From NCBI GenBank assembly GCA_022495995.1, contig JAFEMH010002514.1:186001-250000 (forward strand): DNA of 64,000 nt, in the 5' to 3' direction. Source of the DNA: Adenophora triphylla var. japonica. Its lineage: Eukaryota > Streptophyta > Magnoliopsida > Asterales > Campanulaceae. Shown in pieces: positions 11,089 through 22,546 of this stretch; within the stretch, counting starts at the first letter, position 1; each line of letters starts with the position of its first letter. Made by a program: the position numbers and the translations under genes. Under the pieces are notes generated by a model, which did no database searches, was not told the origin of the DNA, and saw nothing but the letters and a program-made list of their open reading frames with translations.

Positions 11089-11543
11089 ATGGCTAGAACC
11101 TTCAGTAGCGATCCAGGAGCCTGGTATGGATATTGCACTGTCAACCGTAGGTTGTACAAGCATTTAAACGGTGAGTGGAATGAGATGTCTCTGGATGAAT
11201 GCGCCTCCATCTTGACAAGGTGGGGGCTGAATTTTAGTGAAATAGGGTTGCCCGTTGGAGAGGACGTAGGTAATTTAGTAATTGATGACTCGAACGTTGT
11301 CACTTTTCATCTCTTTCACGAATTGCTCGACCACATAGCCTTGTTTTATGTTAGGGATGTCAACAAACCTTCGTTCCTTAGGAATAGGAAGAGTTTCCCG
11401 GGGGAGTCTAGGTCACCCTTAGTTAGGTTCACTGAAATTGTTCATAGGTCTGACTCCCCTGTTTCTCCTTCTTCTTGTACAGATATGGCTTCTCAAGGTG
11501 GAGCTACTGCATCTACTTCTTCAAGTCCCATAATTGTGGATGC
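11089..11543 (+). pseudogene. Antisense gene of element O, first part of exon 1
   Basis: The open frame starts MARTFSSDPGAWYGYC and runs without a stop to the insertion point of element I. Across the GATGC duplication the reading continues at 21416 in the same frame (SPIIVD, then AFDDLVVPGKNER), so the gene was whole before element I landed. It runs opposite to gag-pol of its element. Tat elements are known to carry an antisense additional ORF between pol and the 3' LTR; its biochemical role is not established. The later part of the protein resembles the 'putative gypsy type transposon' domain (Pfam Transposase_28), judged by pattern only. Confidence 0.78.
11539..11543. other. Target-site duplication of element I
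   Basis: GATGC at 11539-11543 and again at 21411-21415, a perfect 5-bp duplication that also restores the reading frame of the interrupted gene. Confidence 0.95.
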
Positions 11544-12135
11544 TGTTGGGCCCTACATTTTCAGTCAACATGTTTACAACTTACACTTAACAACTTGGTA
11601 CTAACAACTTGAATTGTTCTATTTACCACTTGGTTTTCTACAGGTTGGGACCAGTAACGCTATTCCTATTTTATAGGGCACGTGTCAAAGGAAGCAATGA
11701 CTAAGTCAAAAACGTTTCTTCAGCAACAAATCTTATCTTCTCCCTCAAACAACAAATGGCGGAAATATCTCTATTGGATCAACCTCTTTCCCGAGTTTAT
11801 AGGCCCATGATTCTCTTTGTAGTTAGCCATTGTGGAGAGGTATAAAAGAGACATACCACTGTATTTTGCACACACATGATTCACTAGCTTAAGGTCTCTT
11901 TTAATACGCTCATAGTACTGTAATCCTCAAGAACATTTAGTAAACTTTCGGTCAAGGCAGGAGCCAGATCCTCCTGGGGTTTTATGCCGGCGAACAAGTT
12001 GTTCAAGGGCTTTCCCTAGTCAACAAACATCTTGTGTCCATTTCTATTCAACTTGATAATCATTGTACCTAGATTCTTATCACTTTAGTCACTTTTCTTC
12101 TCATCTAATTCGCTTGTTGAAATTTGACCAAAACA
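11544..12135 (+). repeat. 5' LTR of element I
   Basis: TGTTGGGCCC to CCAAAACA, 592 bases. TATAAAAG at 11841-11848 is the likely promoter box. It differs from the 3' LTR at three sites. Confidence 0.96.
11841..11848 (+). promoter_or_regulatory. TATA box of the 5' LTR of element I
   Basis: TATAAAAG following GGAGAGG; the same box is at 21116-21123 in the 3' LTR. Confidence 0.65.
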
Positions 12136-12138
12136 ATT

Positions 12139-12155
12139 TGGCGCCGTCCGTGGGA
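12139..12155 (+). other. Primer binding site of element I
   Basis: TGGCGCCGTCCGTGGGA starts three bases after the LTR end. This form is common in plant gypsy elements; I do not assign the tRNA. Confidence 0.8.
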
Positions 12156-12177
12156 AACTTTGATTATTTGCATAGAA

Positions 12178-13920
12178 ATGGTTAATCCCTCATCCAGCGG
12201 TCAGAGTCGGCCGTTTCCTGTTTCCAATGCCCAAGGCAACCCTCCTCCAAGTGCAGAGGCTGTCAATTTGGAGATAATGTCCAACATGGCGGACATGTTG
12301 AAGAAAGTAGGCGATCGGTTGGATGCTCAGGAGCACACGAATACCATGATATTCAATGCCATTGATAGTCTGCGTAAAGGGAAGCAAGCTGAGACTCAAG
12401 TATCCACCCTGTTTTCACCTTTACTTCCTAGATCTTTGTTTGGTGCAGGTACAGGACCAAGCCATGTCGGAGATATCCCTATGTCCAACACCTTGTCAGC
12501 GGAGAGCACGATTGTGACATCCATTCCAATCGAGCAACCAAGATTCGGCCTACCAGCTGGCCAACCTGCGCTATCATCTTGCTACACTTATGCTACACCC
12601 TCAATGGGGTAAACGGGAAGTTTCTGTAACACTTTCGATACTTTCGCACCTCAAGTTAATAATGCTCCTCTTTTCGCAGAGAACCAACTTGTTAAGGAAA
12701 TGCAAACCATTAAGGAGTTGCTACGAAGCGTGCCTGGAGTCAACTTGCCGTATCACCAAGTCTCTCCAACTTGCTACAATGAGTCTCGTTTTGTGCCAGC
12801 AATAGCCAGTGTGGAGATCCCGAAGAAATTCTCAGTCCCTCATATGAAGAAGTATGATGGGAGTACCGATCCAGCAGAGCATGTGTTCTTTGTATCGTGG
12901 AATCAATGGATATCATAAGTATCCCTCCTATGTTTAAAGAAGCATGTTTTTGCAGAGGCTTTGGCTCTACTTTGTCAGGACCAGCCTTAAAATGGCTAAC
13001 AGGGCTTCCTCTAAACTCTATTTCATCTTATGCTCAACTTGTCAATATGTTCATTAATCAGTTTTCATGCAACAGAGCATTTGACAAGTTGACTAGTGAT
13101 CTTTATAGAATTGTACAACAGCCTAACGAAAATCTTAAAGAGTATTTGCACAGGTTCAACAAGGAGGCAGTGACTATACCCAACTTGGATGTGTCCACCG
13201 CTACGGAGGCATTCCGTATAGGCTTGAAGAAGAGCTCTTTGTTCTACAACGAGTTGGTGATGACCCCTGCGAAACAACTTGAAGAAATTAGAACCAGGGC
13301 CTTGCCTTACATCAGATTGGAGGAAGATAGCTTGGCGATGGGGAAGTCAGCTGGGAGGACTCCTACTCCTCTATTTGAGCCTTCTGACAGACGACCGGAT
13401 TCCCATCACTATAAGTCCAATAGGGGAAAACCCCCTGTTAAAACTGAACCCTCTAGAATTCATGTTGTAGATGATGATCAGGAAGGTGATGATAATGATT
13501 ATCCACAAATTTCTGAATATTGCTTTTCTGTGGACATTGCAGGAATCTTGTGCGCCATGGGAAATCTTGGAGATAAAGCAAGATGGCCCAAAAAGAATGA
13601 CCAGTCAACAACTTGGAAGGACAAGTCCAAGTGGTGCGCATTTCATGAAGATTTTGGGCACACCACCGAGAACTGTTTCGCCTTGAGGAAGGAGATTGCT
13701 CATTTATTGTCCAAGGGTCTTCTCAAGGATTTGTTGAGCAAGAAAAGGGTCAGGAGTGAATCCAAAGAACCTGATTCAGGGGAGCAGTCTAGACCCGAGA
13801 AAGTTGCACCCCCTCCAGCCACCAAGGTAGTGAATGTTATCTCAGGTGGGTCTCATATTTGCGGCACAACTTACTCTGCCGCCAAGCGTCATGCCAAAAG
13901 CTCTAAGGAAGATCAATCAG
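12178..13920 (+). pseudogene. gag: gag of element I, frameshifted
   Basis: The start is the ATG at 12178 (MVNPSSSGQSRPFP). The first frame is stopped at 12610 and resumes in the same frame; it shifts near 12895 into the frame that carries the gag core (ALKWLTGLPLNSISSYAQ) and the zinc-knuckle-like WCAFHEDFGHTTENC near 13633-13677. A further shift occurs near 13900 before the protease. The product would form the virus-like particle. At least one stop and two frameshifts make it non-functional. Confidence 0.88.
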
Positions 13921-14440
13921 GACAACACAGATGGTCATGTTATTTCCTTTGAAGATGAAGATAAGGACAACACGTTGGACCCTCATCATGATGGTCTAGT
14001 TGTTCAGGTGCAGATTTCTAATTGTGTGGTCAAGCGGATTCTGATCGATGGTGGCAGCTCAGTCAACATCATCTTCACTCATGCTCTTGAAGATATGGGC
14101 ATCCCGCTGTCCGAAGTGGTGAAGAATTCATCCGTACTGGTAGGGTTCAGTGGTGAGGTGAAACAAACAGTCGGAGAGATCAAGTTGCCCATCTACCTAG
14201 AGGGTATGAATTCCATGGAGAGGTTTTGTGTGATTGAGTGCTCTTCCTCGTAAAATGTTATATTGGGAAGACCTTGGATCCACAACATGAAGGCCATGCC
14301 ATCAACTTACCATCAATGCGTCAAGTTTCCAACACCGTGGGGAGTTGCCAAGTTGAAGGGAAACCAGCAAGTCTCTAAAGAACGCTACAAGATCTACATG
14401 AAAGCAAGCTCGACCCCTCGGCAAGCATAGCAATTAAAGA
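13921..14440 (+). pseudogene. pol: Aspartic protease region of element I
   Basis: The catalytic motif ILIDGGSSVNIIF is encoded at about 14038-14073. Downstream, past a stop at 14251, the same frame gives [14 protein letters not shown], a conserved end of Tat protease domains. The stop falls where relatives have Tyr before NVILGRPW. The protease would cut the Gag-Pol precursor. Confidence 0.85.
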
Positions 14441-16370
14441 AAAAGGCCCAGGACATTCTTGAAGCAGTGGAGCACGATACAAAAGCGTTCTGTTGATGCA
14501 TCAAATCCACGAGGCCCAAGTGCAAGTTGGGATAGACCTACCGTCCGAAATTGAAGAGGAATTGATCGAGTTCTGAAAAGCCGAAAGCTTTGTTTCGCTT
14601 GGAAACATGAAGACATGACGAGGGATAAGCAAGGATATTATTACTCACAAGTTGAACATCGATCCGACCATCCGTCTGTCCGTCAAAAGAAGGAAGTTTG
14701 CCCAGGAGCGGAACCAGATCATAAAGGATGAAGTCGAGAGGCTTCTGAAGTCCAAGATGATCAGAGAACTTCAGTACCCAAGGTGGTTGGCTAACGTTGT
14801 AGTGGTGGAGAAGAAGAATGGCAAGTGGCGAGTATGCGTGGACTTCACCGACTTGAACAAGGCCTGTCCGAAGGATCCATTCCCTCTCCCTCATATTGAT
14901 TCTCTAGTTGATGAGACAGCTGGCCACAACATCTTGACATTCATGGATGCATCTTAGGGTATCAACAAATTCAAATGGAGCCTTCGGACCAAGAAGATAC
15001 AACATTCATGACTCCAGAAGGTATATATTGTTATATTTCTATGCCCTTTGGTCTTAAAAATGCAGGGGCAACCTATCAAAGGTTAGTGAACAAAATGTTC
15101 ACAGACCAACTTGGCAAGACGATGGAGGTCTACATAGACGATATGGTGGTCAAATCCAAGCACATTGAGGATCATGTGGAGCACCTTCGAGGCATTCAAC
15201 ATCTTGAAAGCCTTCAACATGAAGCTCAATCCGGCGAAGTGCAACTTCGGTGTTAGAGCGAGCAAATTCTTGGGATATATGGTGACCAAGAGGGAATCGA
15301 AGCAAGTCCTGAACAAATCAAAGCCATTCTCAACTTGGAATCCCCTAAGAACATCAAGGACGTACAAAGGTTAACAGGTAGAGTAGCAGCTTTGAATAGA
15401 TTTATATCCAAATCATCTGATAAGTGCAGGTTATTCTACGAAGTATTAAGAAAAACAAACTTTTTCAATGGATCGACCAACATGAGGCGGCCTTCAAACA
15501 ACTTAAAGAATACTTGATGACGTCACCCCTACTCGCCAAACCCGAACATGGTGAGCATCTTTATTTATATTTAGGCGTATACGAAAATCTTTGTTAGTGC
15601 GGTATTGGTGAAGGAAACCCAAGGCGAACAACATCCTGTTTACTATGTAAGTAAGTCTTTATTAGATCTTTGAAACAAGGTACTCTCATCTTGAAAAATT
15701 AATATTAGCCTTAACTACCGCTGCTACCAAATTACGTCATTATTTTGAAACACATTCCATAACCGTTAGAACTAATTATCCTATGAGAAATGTGTTGAGA
15801 ACCCCGGAGTTGTCGGGCGGAGTTGGCCAAGTGGTCGGTCAAGTTGAGCACGTATGACATTTCATACGAGCCGAGAACGACCATCAAATCGCGAGGCCCT
15901 AGCCGATTTCGTAGCCGACTTCGGTCAAGTTTGCGGCTGAGGTAGAACTGGAAGTGCAACAACTTGAAGGTAAAACTATTCCTCGATTTTGGACATTGTT
16001 TACGAGATGGAGCTTCAAATTCCAAAGGGATTGGCTTGGGAATAGTCCTAAGATCCCCTCAAGGTGATATCATACCTCAAGCCGTATCTTGTGAATTCGG
16101 TGCAACAAATAATGAAGTGAGTATGAAGCCCTAATCATGGGTTTAACTACGGCTTTGAATCTGAATATTACACATTTAAATGTATTTGTTGACTCTCAAT
16201 TGCTAGCTAACCACTTTAATGGCGGTTATATGGCGAAACATTCCAAGATGACTCTGTACCTCCAACATGTTAAGGCTTTAGCTTCGAAATTTCTATCATT
16301 CTCTTTGGAACGGGTCCCTAGAGAAGAGAACGCAGAAAGCGAGCGCCTTGGCTAACTTGGGTTCAACTTG
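14441..16370 (+). pseudogene. pol: Reverse transcriptase and RNase H of element I, frameshifted
   Basis: The RT is recognisable from WLANVVVVEKKNGKWRVC and VDFTDLNKACPKDPFPLP, through MPFGLKNAGATYQRLV, to the catalytic YIDDMVVKSK near 15131. A stop and frame change occur at about 14955 and others near 15180, 15300 and 15370. The RNase H part is fragmentary, with FVDSQLLANHFNGGY near 16180-16225 and LERVPREEN near 16310. The whole stretch could not produce an active enzyme. Confidence 0.87.
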
Positions 16371-17715
16371 CAAATCAATGTTGCATTCTAGTATACCAAT
16401 TATTTATGTTAAGTACCGTGATAGACCAAGTTGAGGAAATTCAAGTGGTTACGCCACCTCTTTGGGGCACCGGATGCTAAACCTTCTTGGACCCAACTGT
16501 AATTGAGTTTCTTCAACTTGGAACTATTCCACCGATGTTAAGAATGTTAGATCTTTTAAGATTCGTACTTCGACTTTCGTTTTGATAGATAATGTCTTTG
16601 TTTAAGAAGTCTTTTGCGGGGCCACTACTTGAGATGTGTCGATAATGATCAAGTTGAAGTGGTGCTTAAAGAAATCCATGAAGGAATATGTGGGAACCAT
16701 TACGGAGGAAAGGCATTAGCATCCAAGGCCCTCAAGACGGGATACTATTGGCCAACCATGCGTCGAGATGCCATGAGCTACGTACGAAGTGTGATGCACA
16801 CTTGAAGACATAGCAACATCTTGCATCAACTGCCAGAGCCCCTACATCCTATAGTCTCATCTTGGCCTTTCATGCAGTGGGGCATGGATATTGTAGGCAA
16901 GTTGCCTAAAGCTCCCGGAGGCAAAGTGTTCATGTTGGCTCTAACCGATTATTTCTCGAAATGGATCGAGGCAGAAGCTTATGTACAAGTAAGAGATAAA
17001 GAGGTAATTTCATTTTTAAAGAAAAATATCATTAGCGGGTTTGGTGTACCATCGGAGATTGTATGTGACAACGGGTCACGGTTCATAAGTAAGAAGACCG
17101 GGGACTTTTGTACTGGCCTGGGGCATCAAGTTAGTCATGTCGACACTGTCCACCCTCAAGCCAATGGCCGGCCGAGTCAAGCAACAAGTTGATCATCAAC
17201 AACTTGAAAAAGCGTCTAGATCAAAAGAAGGGAAAGTGGGTTGAAGAATTACCACTTGTGCTATGGGCAGATAGAACTACTTCTAAAGGAGCCACAGGTA
17301 GAACTCCCTATTCTTTAGTATACGGAGCTGAAGCTGTAATTCCAGTTGAAGCGACGTCCCACGAGAAGGTATGGCTTATTAACTCAAGATGAAAATAACC
17401 TCTTGCTAACTCAAGATTTAGATACAATTGATGAGATCGGGATTTAGCCAAGATAAGGATGGCGGCTTATCGCCGGCGAATTGCTAGGTCTTACAACAAG
17501 AATGTCGAGTTAGAAGGTTCCGGGTTGGTGATTTAGTTTTAAGGAAAGTATTTCAAAATACAAGAGAATTGAATGCGGGTAAGCGGCTCCCAGTGGGAAG
17601 GCCCATATCTCATCGATGCCGAAGCTGGCAAAGGTGCATACTGGTTGTCAACCCCAAGTGGAGACAGAATCCCTAGAAGTTGGAACGCTATCCACTTGAA
17701 ACTTTATTTCATGTA
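16371..17715 (+). pseudogene. pol: Integrase of element I, frameshifted
   Basis: The zinc-binding part reads IHEGICGNHYGGKALASKAL, then GYYWPTM; the expected Cys pair is damaged (SVMHT). The core has [10 protein letters not shown] with the first catalytic Asp and IVCDNGSRF with the second. The Glu region after HPQANG is altered by a frameshift. The C-terminal part ([12 protein letters not shown], then [16 protein letters not shown]) is open to 17392, then fragments to about 17715. Confidence 0.86.
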
Positions 17716-17900
17716 AGTCTGGTTATTTATAACTAGACTCCTCAGGTACGGTTTAAATTTATGTCGAGTTCAATTACGCATTTCAATTTTTTACTCTTAT
17801 TAAAACATTACTGACTTGAGCGTCGGAGGGGCGTTAGCTATGCTAACGCCCAACCCTAACATAAATTTGTTTTGCGAGGTGCAACTTGAGCAAACGGAGT

Positions 17901-18183
17901 AGGTTCAACAGGTTGACACGCCAGTACAGCTGATACTTGTTGAGACCTAAGCTGGAACATGACAAACATGTTGACACGCCGGTACGGCTGATACATGTTT
18001 GAGCCTGAGGAGGACAAAGGTCAAGCATGTTGACACGCCAGTACGGCTGATACATGTTTGAACCTGAAGAAGAAAATTTCAACATGTTGACACGCCGATA
18101 CGGGCGATACATGTTGGAATTCTAGCTGGAGAGGGATAGAACTTGTTGACACGCCAGGACGGCTGATACTTGTTCTATCTCTT
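17901..18183 (+). repeat. Array of five 58-bp repeats forming covarying hairpins
   Basis: The constant part TTGACACGCC starts at 17913, 17971, 18030, 18087 and 18145. In each repeat the sequence before it pairs with the sequence about 23 bases later, but with a different stem each time: AGGTTCAACA (17901), CAAACATG (17963), GGTCAAGCATG (18019), AATTTCAACATG (18075) and GAGGGATAGAAC (18131). Each has its complement on the other side, allowing a single bulge or a few G-T pairs. The array lies between the end of pol and the end of the antisense gene. Confidence 0.88.
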
Positions 18184-18674
18184 CAAACGAATTACCTCTG
18201 ATCAAAGGTACTTATGGTTAAAAGATATTCATCTTTTCTTACGAATTAAGGTTTTGACACCTTTGCCTGGGCGCACGTTTTCACACTTCTTCAAGTTGTG
18301 AACTATTGGTTGTAACATTTTCATGTTACCTACGGTTTATAACATTTACATGTTATCTAAAGAACAAAAAAGCGTCTCTCAGAGACATAAGATACTTTGC
18401 TAAAAAACCATTAAGTGTTTTCCAAAAGATTTTTTGCAAACTAAAGGACAAGTTGGATAAGCCAACGAGTCCCTAAAGACCTAAAAAGCTTGGAGTACTA
18501 GACCAACCTAGTACCCCCAAATAAATTGTCTCGGCTCTTATGAGCCATTACAAACTAAAAAACCTTGTTTTTGGGGACACTCCCCCCATTTGTTGTACCG
18601 ACAGAGGTACACAAATAAAGTAAAAATTGTTTTTTCATCCAAAATACCCAAAAGTTTTAAAATGTTTTTTAAAC

Positions 18675-19510
18675 TTAGTGGCCTGCTGCCGCCGGTGTTG
18701 TGTTTTCCCCTTGGTCGTTGGGTGTAACCATAATGGTGTTCAGATCCTTGTTGGCATCATCAACTAGGGCTTCCAAGGCCGCGGAGTTCACTTCCTCTGC
18801 ATCCGCTGGCTCCCCAATATGGTCCCCCAAAACATTTCTCTCGTCCTCCAGGTTCCAAGTTATGGCTTGCCCATTTTTATATTCTTCAAACATCTGAATT
18901 CGAGCCTCTAACAAAGTCTTGGTGGCATGAAATTTAAAGTTTCCCTCCGCAGCCGCAAGTTCTTTCATGTGAGCCTTGTTCTCAGCCCTGATGGCTTCCA
19001 CTTCTTTTTCTAAGCGTTCAAAATCCTTCCTCAAACTTTCCATTTCACCAGCGTGCTTGTTTGCTTCCTTCTTCCACTTCTCCACTTCCTTGGCACTTTT
19101 TGTGGCCTCCTTCTTCGATTCTGCAACCTCATGACTGAGCCTAGCCGCCTTGATCTTCAATGCATCAATGTGGGCCACAATAGGGGTCATAATTTCCTGC
19201 ATAAAAGGAAGCATTAATATTCTATCAAACTCCTTGAAAAAACTCAAAGGTCCCTTCATCTTTACCTTCTCAACAACAGCTCTGAACTTTTCTCCTAACT
19301 TTCCCATATCCATGTCACCACTTGTGTCTGTGGTTTCAGCATCCACTAGCTTTCTCTTCTTCGTATCCCCCTTCTTCTTGGATGCAATCATATCGGAGCT
19401 AGCCACAACAGACACTGGGGTGGGGGGTTTACTATCTTGCCTTGCTAAACTCTTTGCTCTAGCCGCAGCAAGTAGGCCAGCAGCACTAACGGTGTCCTTA
19501 GAGAAGGTGG
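18675..19510 (-). CDS. Antisense gene of element I, last exon
   Basis: The frame is open on the minus strand from an acceptor site (TTTTTGCAG, ending at 19511) to the stop at 18675. The product is Lys/Glu-rich and most likely a long coiled coil (EVAESKKEATKSAKEVEKW, then ESLRKDFERLEKEVEA), preceded by a basic patch KKKGDTKKRK that could be a nuclear localisation signal. The gene is antisense to gag-pol. Its function is unknown. Confidence 0.72.
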
Positions 19511-19594
19511 CTGCAAAAAGGTTGAAAAGTTAGAACGAAACAAAGGAATTAGAACAAGTTGGAGATAGGCAAAGATTTCAGGTATTTAATTAAC

Positions 19595-19799
19595 TTTGTA
19601 GACATTTGGATGGGCTCAGATAAAGTTTCTTCAAGATTTGTTTCTTGGGCTTCTTCAGGACCAACTTCCTCGTCGTGATCTGCAACAAATTGAACTGGTA
19701 GTACCTTAAAAGTTCTCACTAACAGGTCCAAATCATAAATCTTGCTCACATTCTCCTCCGTGTTGTCCTTAAAAGGATAGAGCACATCCAATTTCGCAA
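19595..19799 (-). CDS. Antisense gene of element I, middle exon
   Basis: The exon starts after an acceptor TTTGGCTTAG (AG at 19801-19800) and continues the frame of exon 1 (AKLDVLYPFKDNTEENV). It contains an acidic stretch EEVGPEEAQETNLEE. The best-looking donor, GTTAAT at 19594, would put the last exon out of frame by one base, so the end of this exon is uncertain. The frame itself stays open to 19549. Confidence 0.5.
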
Positions 19800-19881
19800 C
19801 TAAGCCAAAGAGAAAATTGGAGAATTAGTTACATGAGTTATTAGGGAGAATTATTAGAATTAGAAAAATTGCCTATACTAC

Positions 19882-20464
19882 CTTGGGACCTCCATTTGAA
19901 GTTGGCACCCTCATCCTTCACCAGGGTGCTCTTCTTGGCGAAAAAGAATTTGTTCTTCCACCCTCTATTGGCGGTATCAACATTGTCATTTAGAAAGGAC
20001 ATCCTACCAGCTTTAACCCTAAAGCCATACCTCCCTAAACCAAAACTCCTAATTTCATTTGTGAGAGCGAATTCCTCTAAACCTATTTCCAACTCTGTTT
20101 CTGCATTTAACCTTACGAGGGTTTGTAGGCTTCTCCAACCTTGGGGCATAAGTTGGGCATAGTTAAGTTTGGTAGCAGCAAAAAACTTGGTGATTAAGAT
20201 CGGGAAGGGGAATTTCAAACCAATAGTGAAGGGGTATTCAGGGAAACATACCCATTCAGGGGAATAACATTCTGGGGTTAGGTCAAGGTGGGTAAAAAAC
20301 TCAGTTTCATATGCCATGGCATGATTCTTCTTGATGATCTCTAAATTGGTAGCGGGGATTCTACACTTCTCTTTTTCAGGGTTCTTCAACATGTTTTGGG
20401 TGAGAAAACCCACGGGCAAACCCTCTCCACTCTCGATTAAAGTCACCGCTTTTCTCTTCCCCAT
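19882..20464 (-). CDS. Antisense gene of element I, first exon
   Basis: It starts MGKRKAVTLIESGEGLP at 20464 and is open to a donor site AAG|GTAGTA (GT at 19881-19880). The protein has a pattern like Pfam Transposase_28 ('putative gypsy type transposon'): YPFTIGLKFPFPI, then AQLMPQGWRSLQTLV, then GWKNKFFFAKK. The family assignment is by pattern only. No stop interrupts it, in contrast to the broken gag-pol on the other strand. A possible TATA box lies about 170 bases upstream. Confidence 0.75.
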
Positions 20465-20631
20465 TTTTTCAAACTTAAACAGAAAATCAAAGATGGAATT
20501 GAAAAGAAAACAAGAAACTCACCGTCAATCTCTACTTGATTTTCCTCTCCAAACCGTCTTCTCTGGTCCCTCTTCTCGAAATCTTTGTGAAAGTAACGTT
20601 TTGAAAAAGAGAGTTGGAACAGGAGTCTGTG

Positions 20632-20638
20632 TATTTAT
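20632..20638 (-). promoter_or_regulatory. Possible TATA box of the antisense gene of element I
   Basis: On the minus strand CCATAAATACACAG, about 170 bases before the start codon at 20464. The position resembles that of the TATA box before the antisense gene of element O. Confidence 0.45.
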
Positions 20639-20801
20639 GGAGGTTGAGAGTGGTTGGGACTATAAAACAAATAAATCTTTTTGCCTCGGGAAACTTCTTA
20701 AAACCGTCCCATCGCGTCCCTTTTAAACCGTCGTTCTTTTCTTATTTTGGCAAACTTTTTGAAATTCTTTTGTCTCTTTCTATTCTTCATTTTAAAATTC
20801 A

Positions 20802-20818
20802 AAAAGTTTGGGGGCAAT
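20802..20818 (+). other. Polypurine tract of element I
   Basis: AAAAAGTTTGGGGGCAAT immediately before the 3' LTR start TGTTGGG. Confidence 0.85.
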
Positions 20819-21410
20819 TGTTGGGCCCTACATTTTCAGTCAACATGTTTACAACTTACACTTAACAACTTGGTACTAACAACTTGAATTGTTCTATTTA
20901 CCACTTGGTTTTCTACAGGTTGGGACCAGTAACGCTATTCCTATTTTATAGGGCACGTGTCAAAGGAAGCAATGACTAAGTCAAAAACGTTTCTTCAGCA
21001 ACAAATCTTATCTTCTCCCTCAAACAGCAAATGGCGGAAATATCTCTATTGGATCAACCTCTTTCCCGAGTTTATAGGCCCATGATTCTCTTTGTAGTTA
21101 GCCGTTGTGGAGAGGTATAAAAGAGACATACCACTGTATTTTGCACACACATGATTCACTAGCTTAAGGTCTCTTTTAATACGCTCATAGTACTGTAATC
21201 CTCAAGAACATTTAGTAAACTTTCGGTCAAGGCAGGAGCCAGATCCTCCCGGGGTTTTATGCCGGCGAACAAGTTGTTCAAGGGCTTTCCCTAGTCAACA
21301 AACATCTTGTGTCCATTTCTATTCAACTTGATAATCATTGTACCTAGATTCTTATCACTTTAGTCACTTTTCTTCTCATCTAATTCGCTTGTTGAAATTT
21401 GACCAAAACA
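20819..21410 (+). repeat. 3' LTR of element I
   Basis: 592 bases, identical to 11544-12135 except at three positions. TATA box at 21116-21123. Followed by the GATGC duplication. Confidence 0.96.
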
Positions 21411-21415
21411 GATGC

Positions 21416-22276
21416 ATTTGATGATTTGGTTGTGCCAGGGAAGAATGAGAGAGGTTATGTTCCCCAAAGACCACAGAGAGGGAAAAAGAATATTCCATCT
21501 CGATACAGCTTGATTTATGATTTCTGTGAGGTGAGCAAAAAGGACTATAGGGTGACCATCCTTAGTAAAAGATTTCATGGCTCAATTTAGGTAAACCTTT
21601 ACCACAGATGCTACTAGGGTAGCCTTCTTCTATGGCCAATTTGAAGCTGGCCTTAGGTTGCCACTTGACCCTTTTATCAATGAATTTTTGGAGTGTGCCA
21701 ATGCTTTACCCCTTTAGTTGGGAGCCAACACCTATAGGGTCTTAGTATGTTTTGCCATAGTGTGTAGGTTTTTGGGATACAAACCTTGTATGAGGGTGTT
21801 CAAGGAATTCTTTTGTATTAAATATAGTGGAACTGACCTGAGTGTCAGTACTCCCTCTAAACCCAATTCTCGCAAGGTTTTCACATACCTTCCCAGTAAA
21901 GCAAGTGGGTGGAACTCCCATGTGGTTGTAGTAGAGAGCAGATTAGGATGGGAATTTCCTTTGCCAACTGCTGATACAGAGCCCATAGATGAGGGGGACT
22001 ATTGGGAGCCAATCTGGCATTTTGACTCATACCAGAAGTTATGTCGTCTGGCAGATAAGGGGCCTATCAGTTGGGAGAGCCTAGGAACCACCAAGTATAA
22101 TTATATCCAAGCCGGGATGATGGATGGGGAGGGAGAGGTGCAACCTCTGGTGCCTGTTGGTAGAGGTATGATATATCCTGACTGGGTTACCCATGCCTTG
22201 GGTAGATTTGAGGACAAGTGTCAGTTTTGCCAACGGACATCCAACTACTGCAAGGAGAATGGGGAGCATGTTGGTG
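21416..22276 (+). pseudogene. Antisense gene of element O, second part of exon 1
   Basis: It continues the frame from 11543. A frameshift lies near 21570. Stops at 21592 (TAA) and 21715 (TAG) fall in an otherwise conserved stretch (FEAGLRLPLDPFINEF, stop, LGANTYRVLVCFAIVC) that resembles Transposase_28. The exon ends at 22276 before a donor GTAAGG. The splice to 22547 keeps the frame. Confidence 0.75.
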
Positions 22277-22546
22277 GTAAGGGTTTACTGGTTTTTATTT
22301 GACTCGTCAATTGCTAGTCCGCATGTGTAATTCTTTGTTTGCACATTGTACTATTTTGAATTGCATGCGTATCTCTTAGCTCGTCAGTTGTTATCTCGCA
22401 TATAGGATAGTTAGCTTGTTCAAGCTAGTTGGCACTTAGAACTTGTAACTTGTATGTGACATGATTAGTTCGTACATAGAACCTACAGCTCGTATGTAGA
22501 AATTTCCCATGTTGATCTAACTCTTTGTCACTTTGATCTTTTGCAG

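Larger units (their letters stand above)
11544..21410 (+). mobile_element. Element I: Tat-lineage gypsy retrotransposon nested in element O
   Basis: 592-bp LTRs differ at only three positions by eye. On the plus strand: 5' LTR, primer site, gag, protease, RT-RNase H, integrase (to about 17715), hairpin array (17901-18183), a minus-strand gene (20464 to 18675), polypurine tract and 3' LTR. Gag-pol is heavily frameshifted although the LTRs are nearly identical, so the copy was probably defective when it moved and used proteins of another element. The antisense gene is open. Confidence 0.95.

Noticed and set aside
11462..11482. Possible splice acceptor (TTCTTCTTGTACAG) inside the antisense gene of O
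   Set aside because: The frame is open on both sides and no matching donor is evident.
17901..18183. CRISPR-like array
   Set aside because: The repeats sit inside a plant retrotransposon, the spacers are self-complementary arms, and no cas genes exist.
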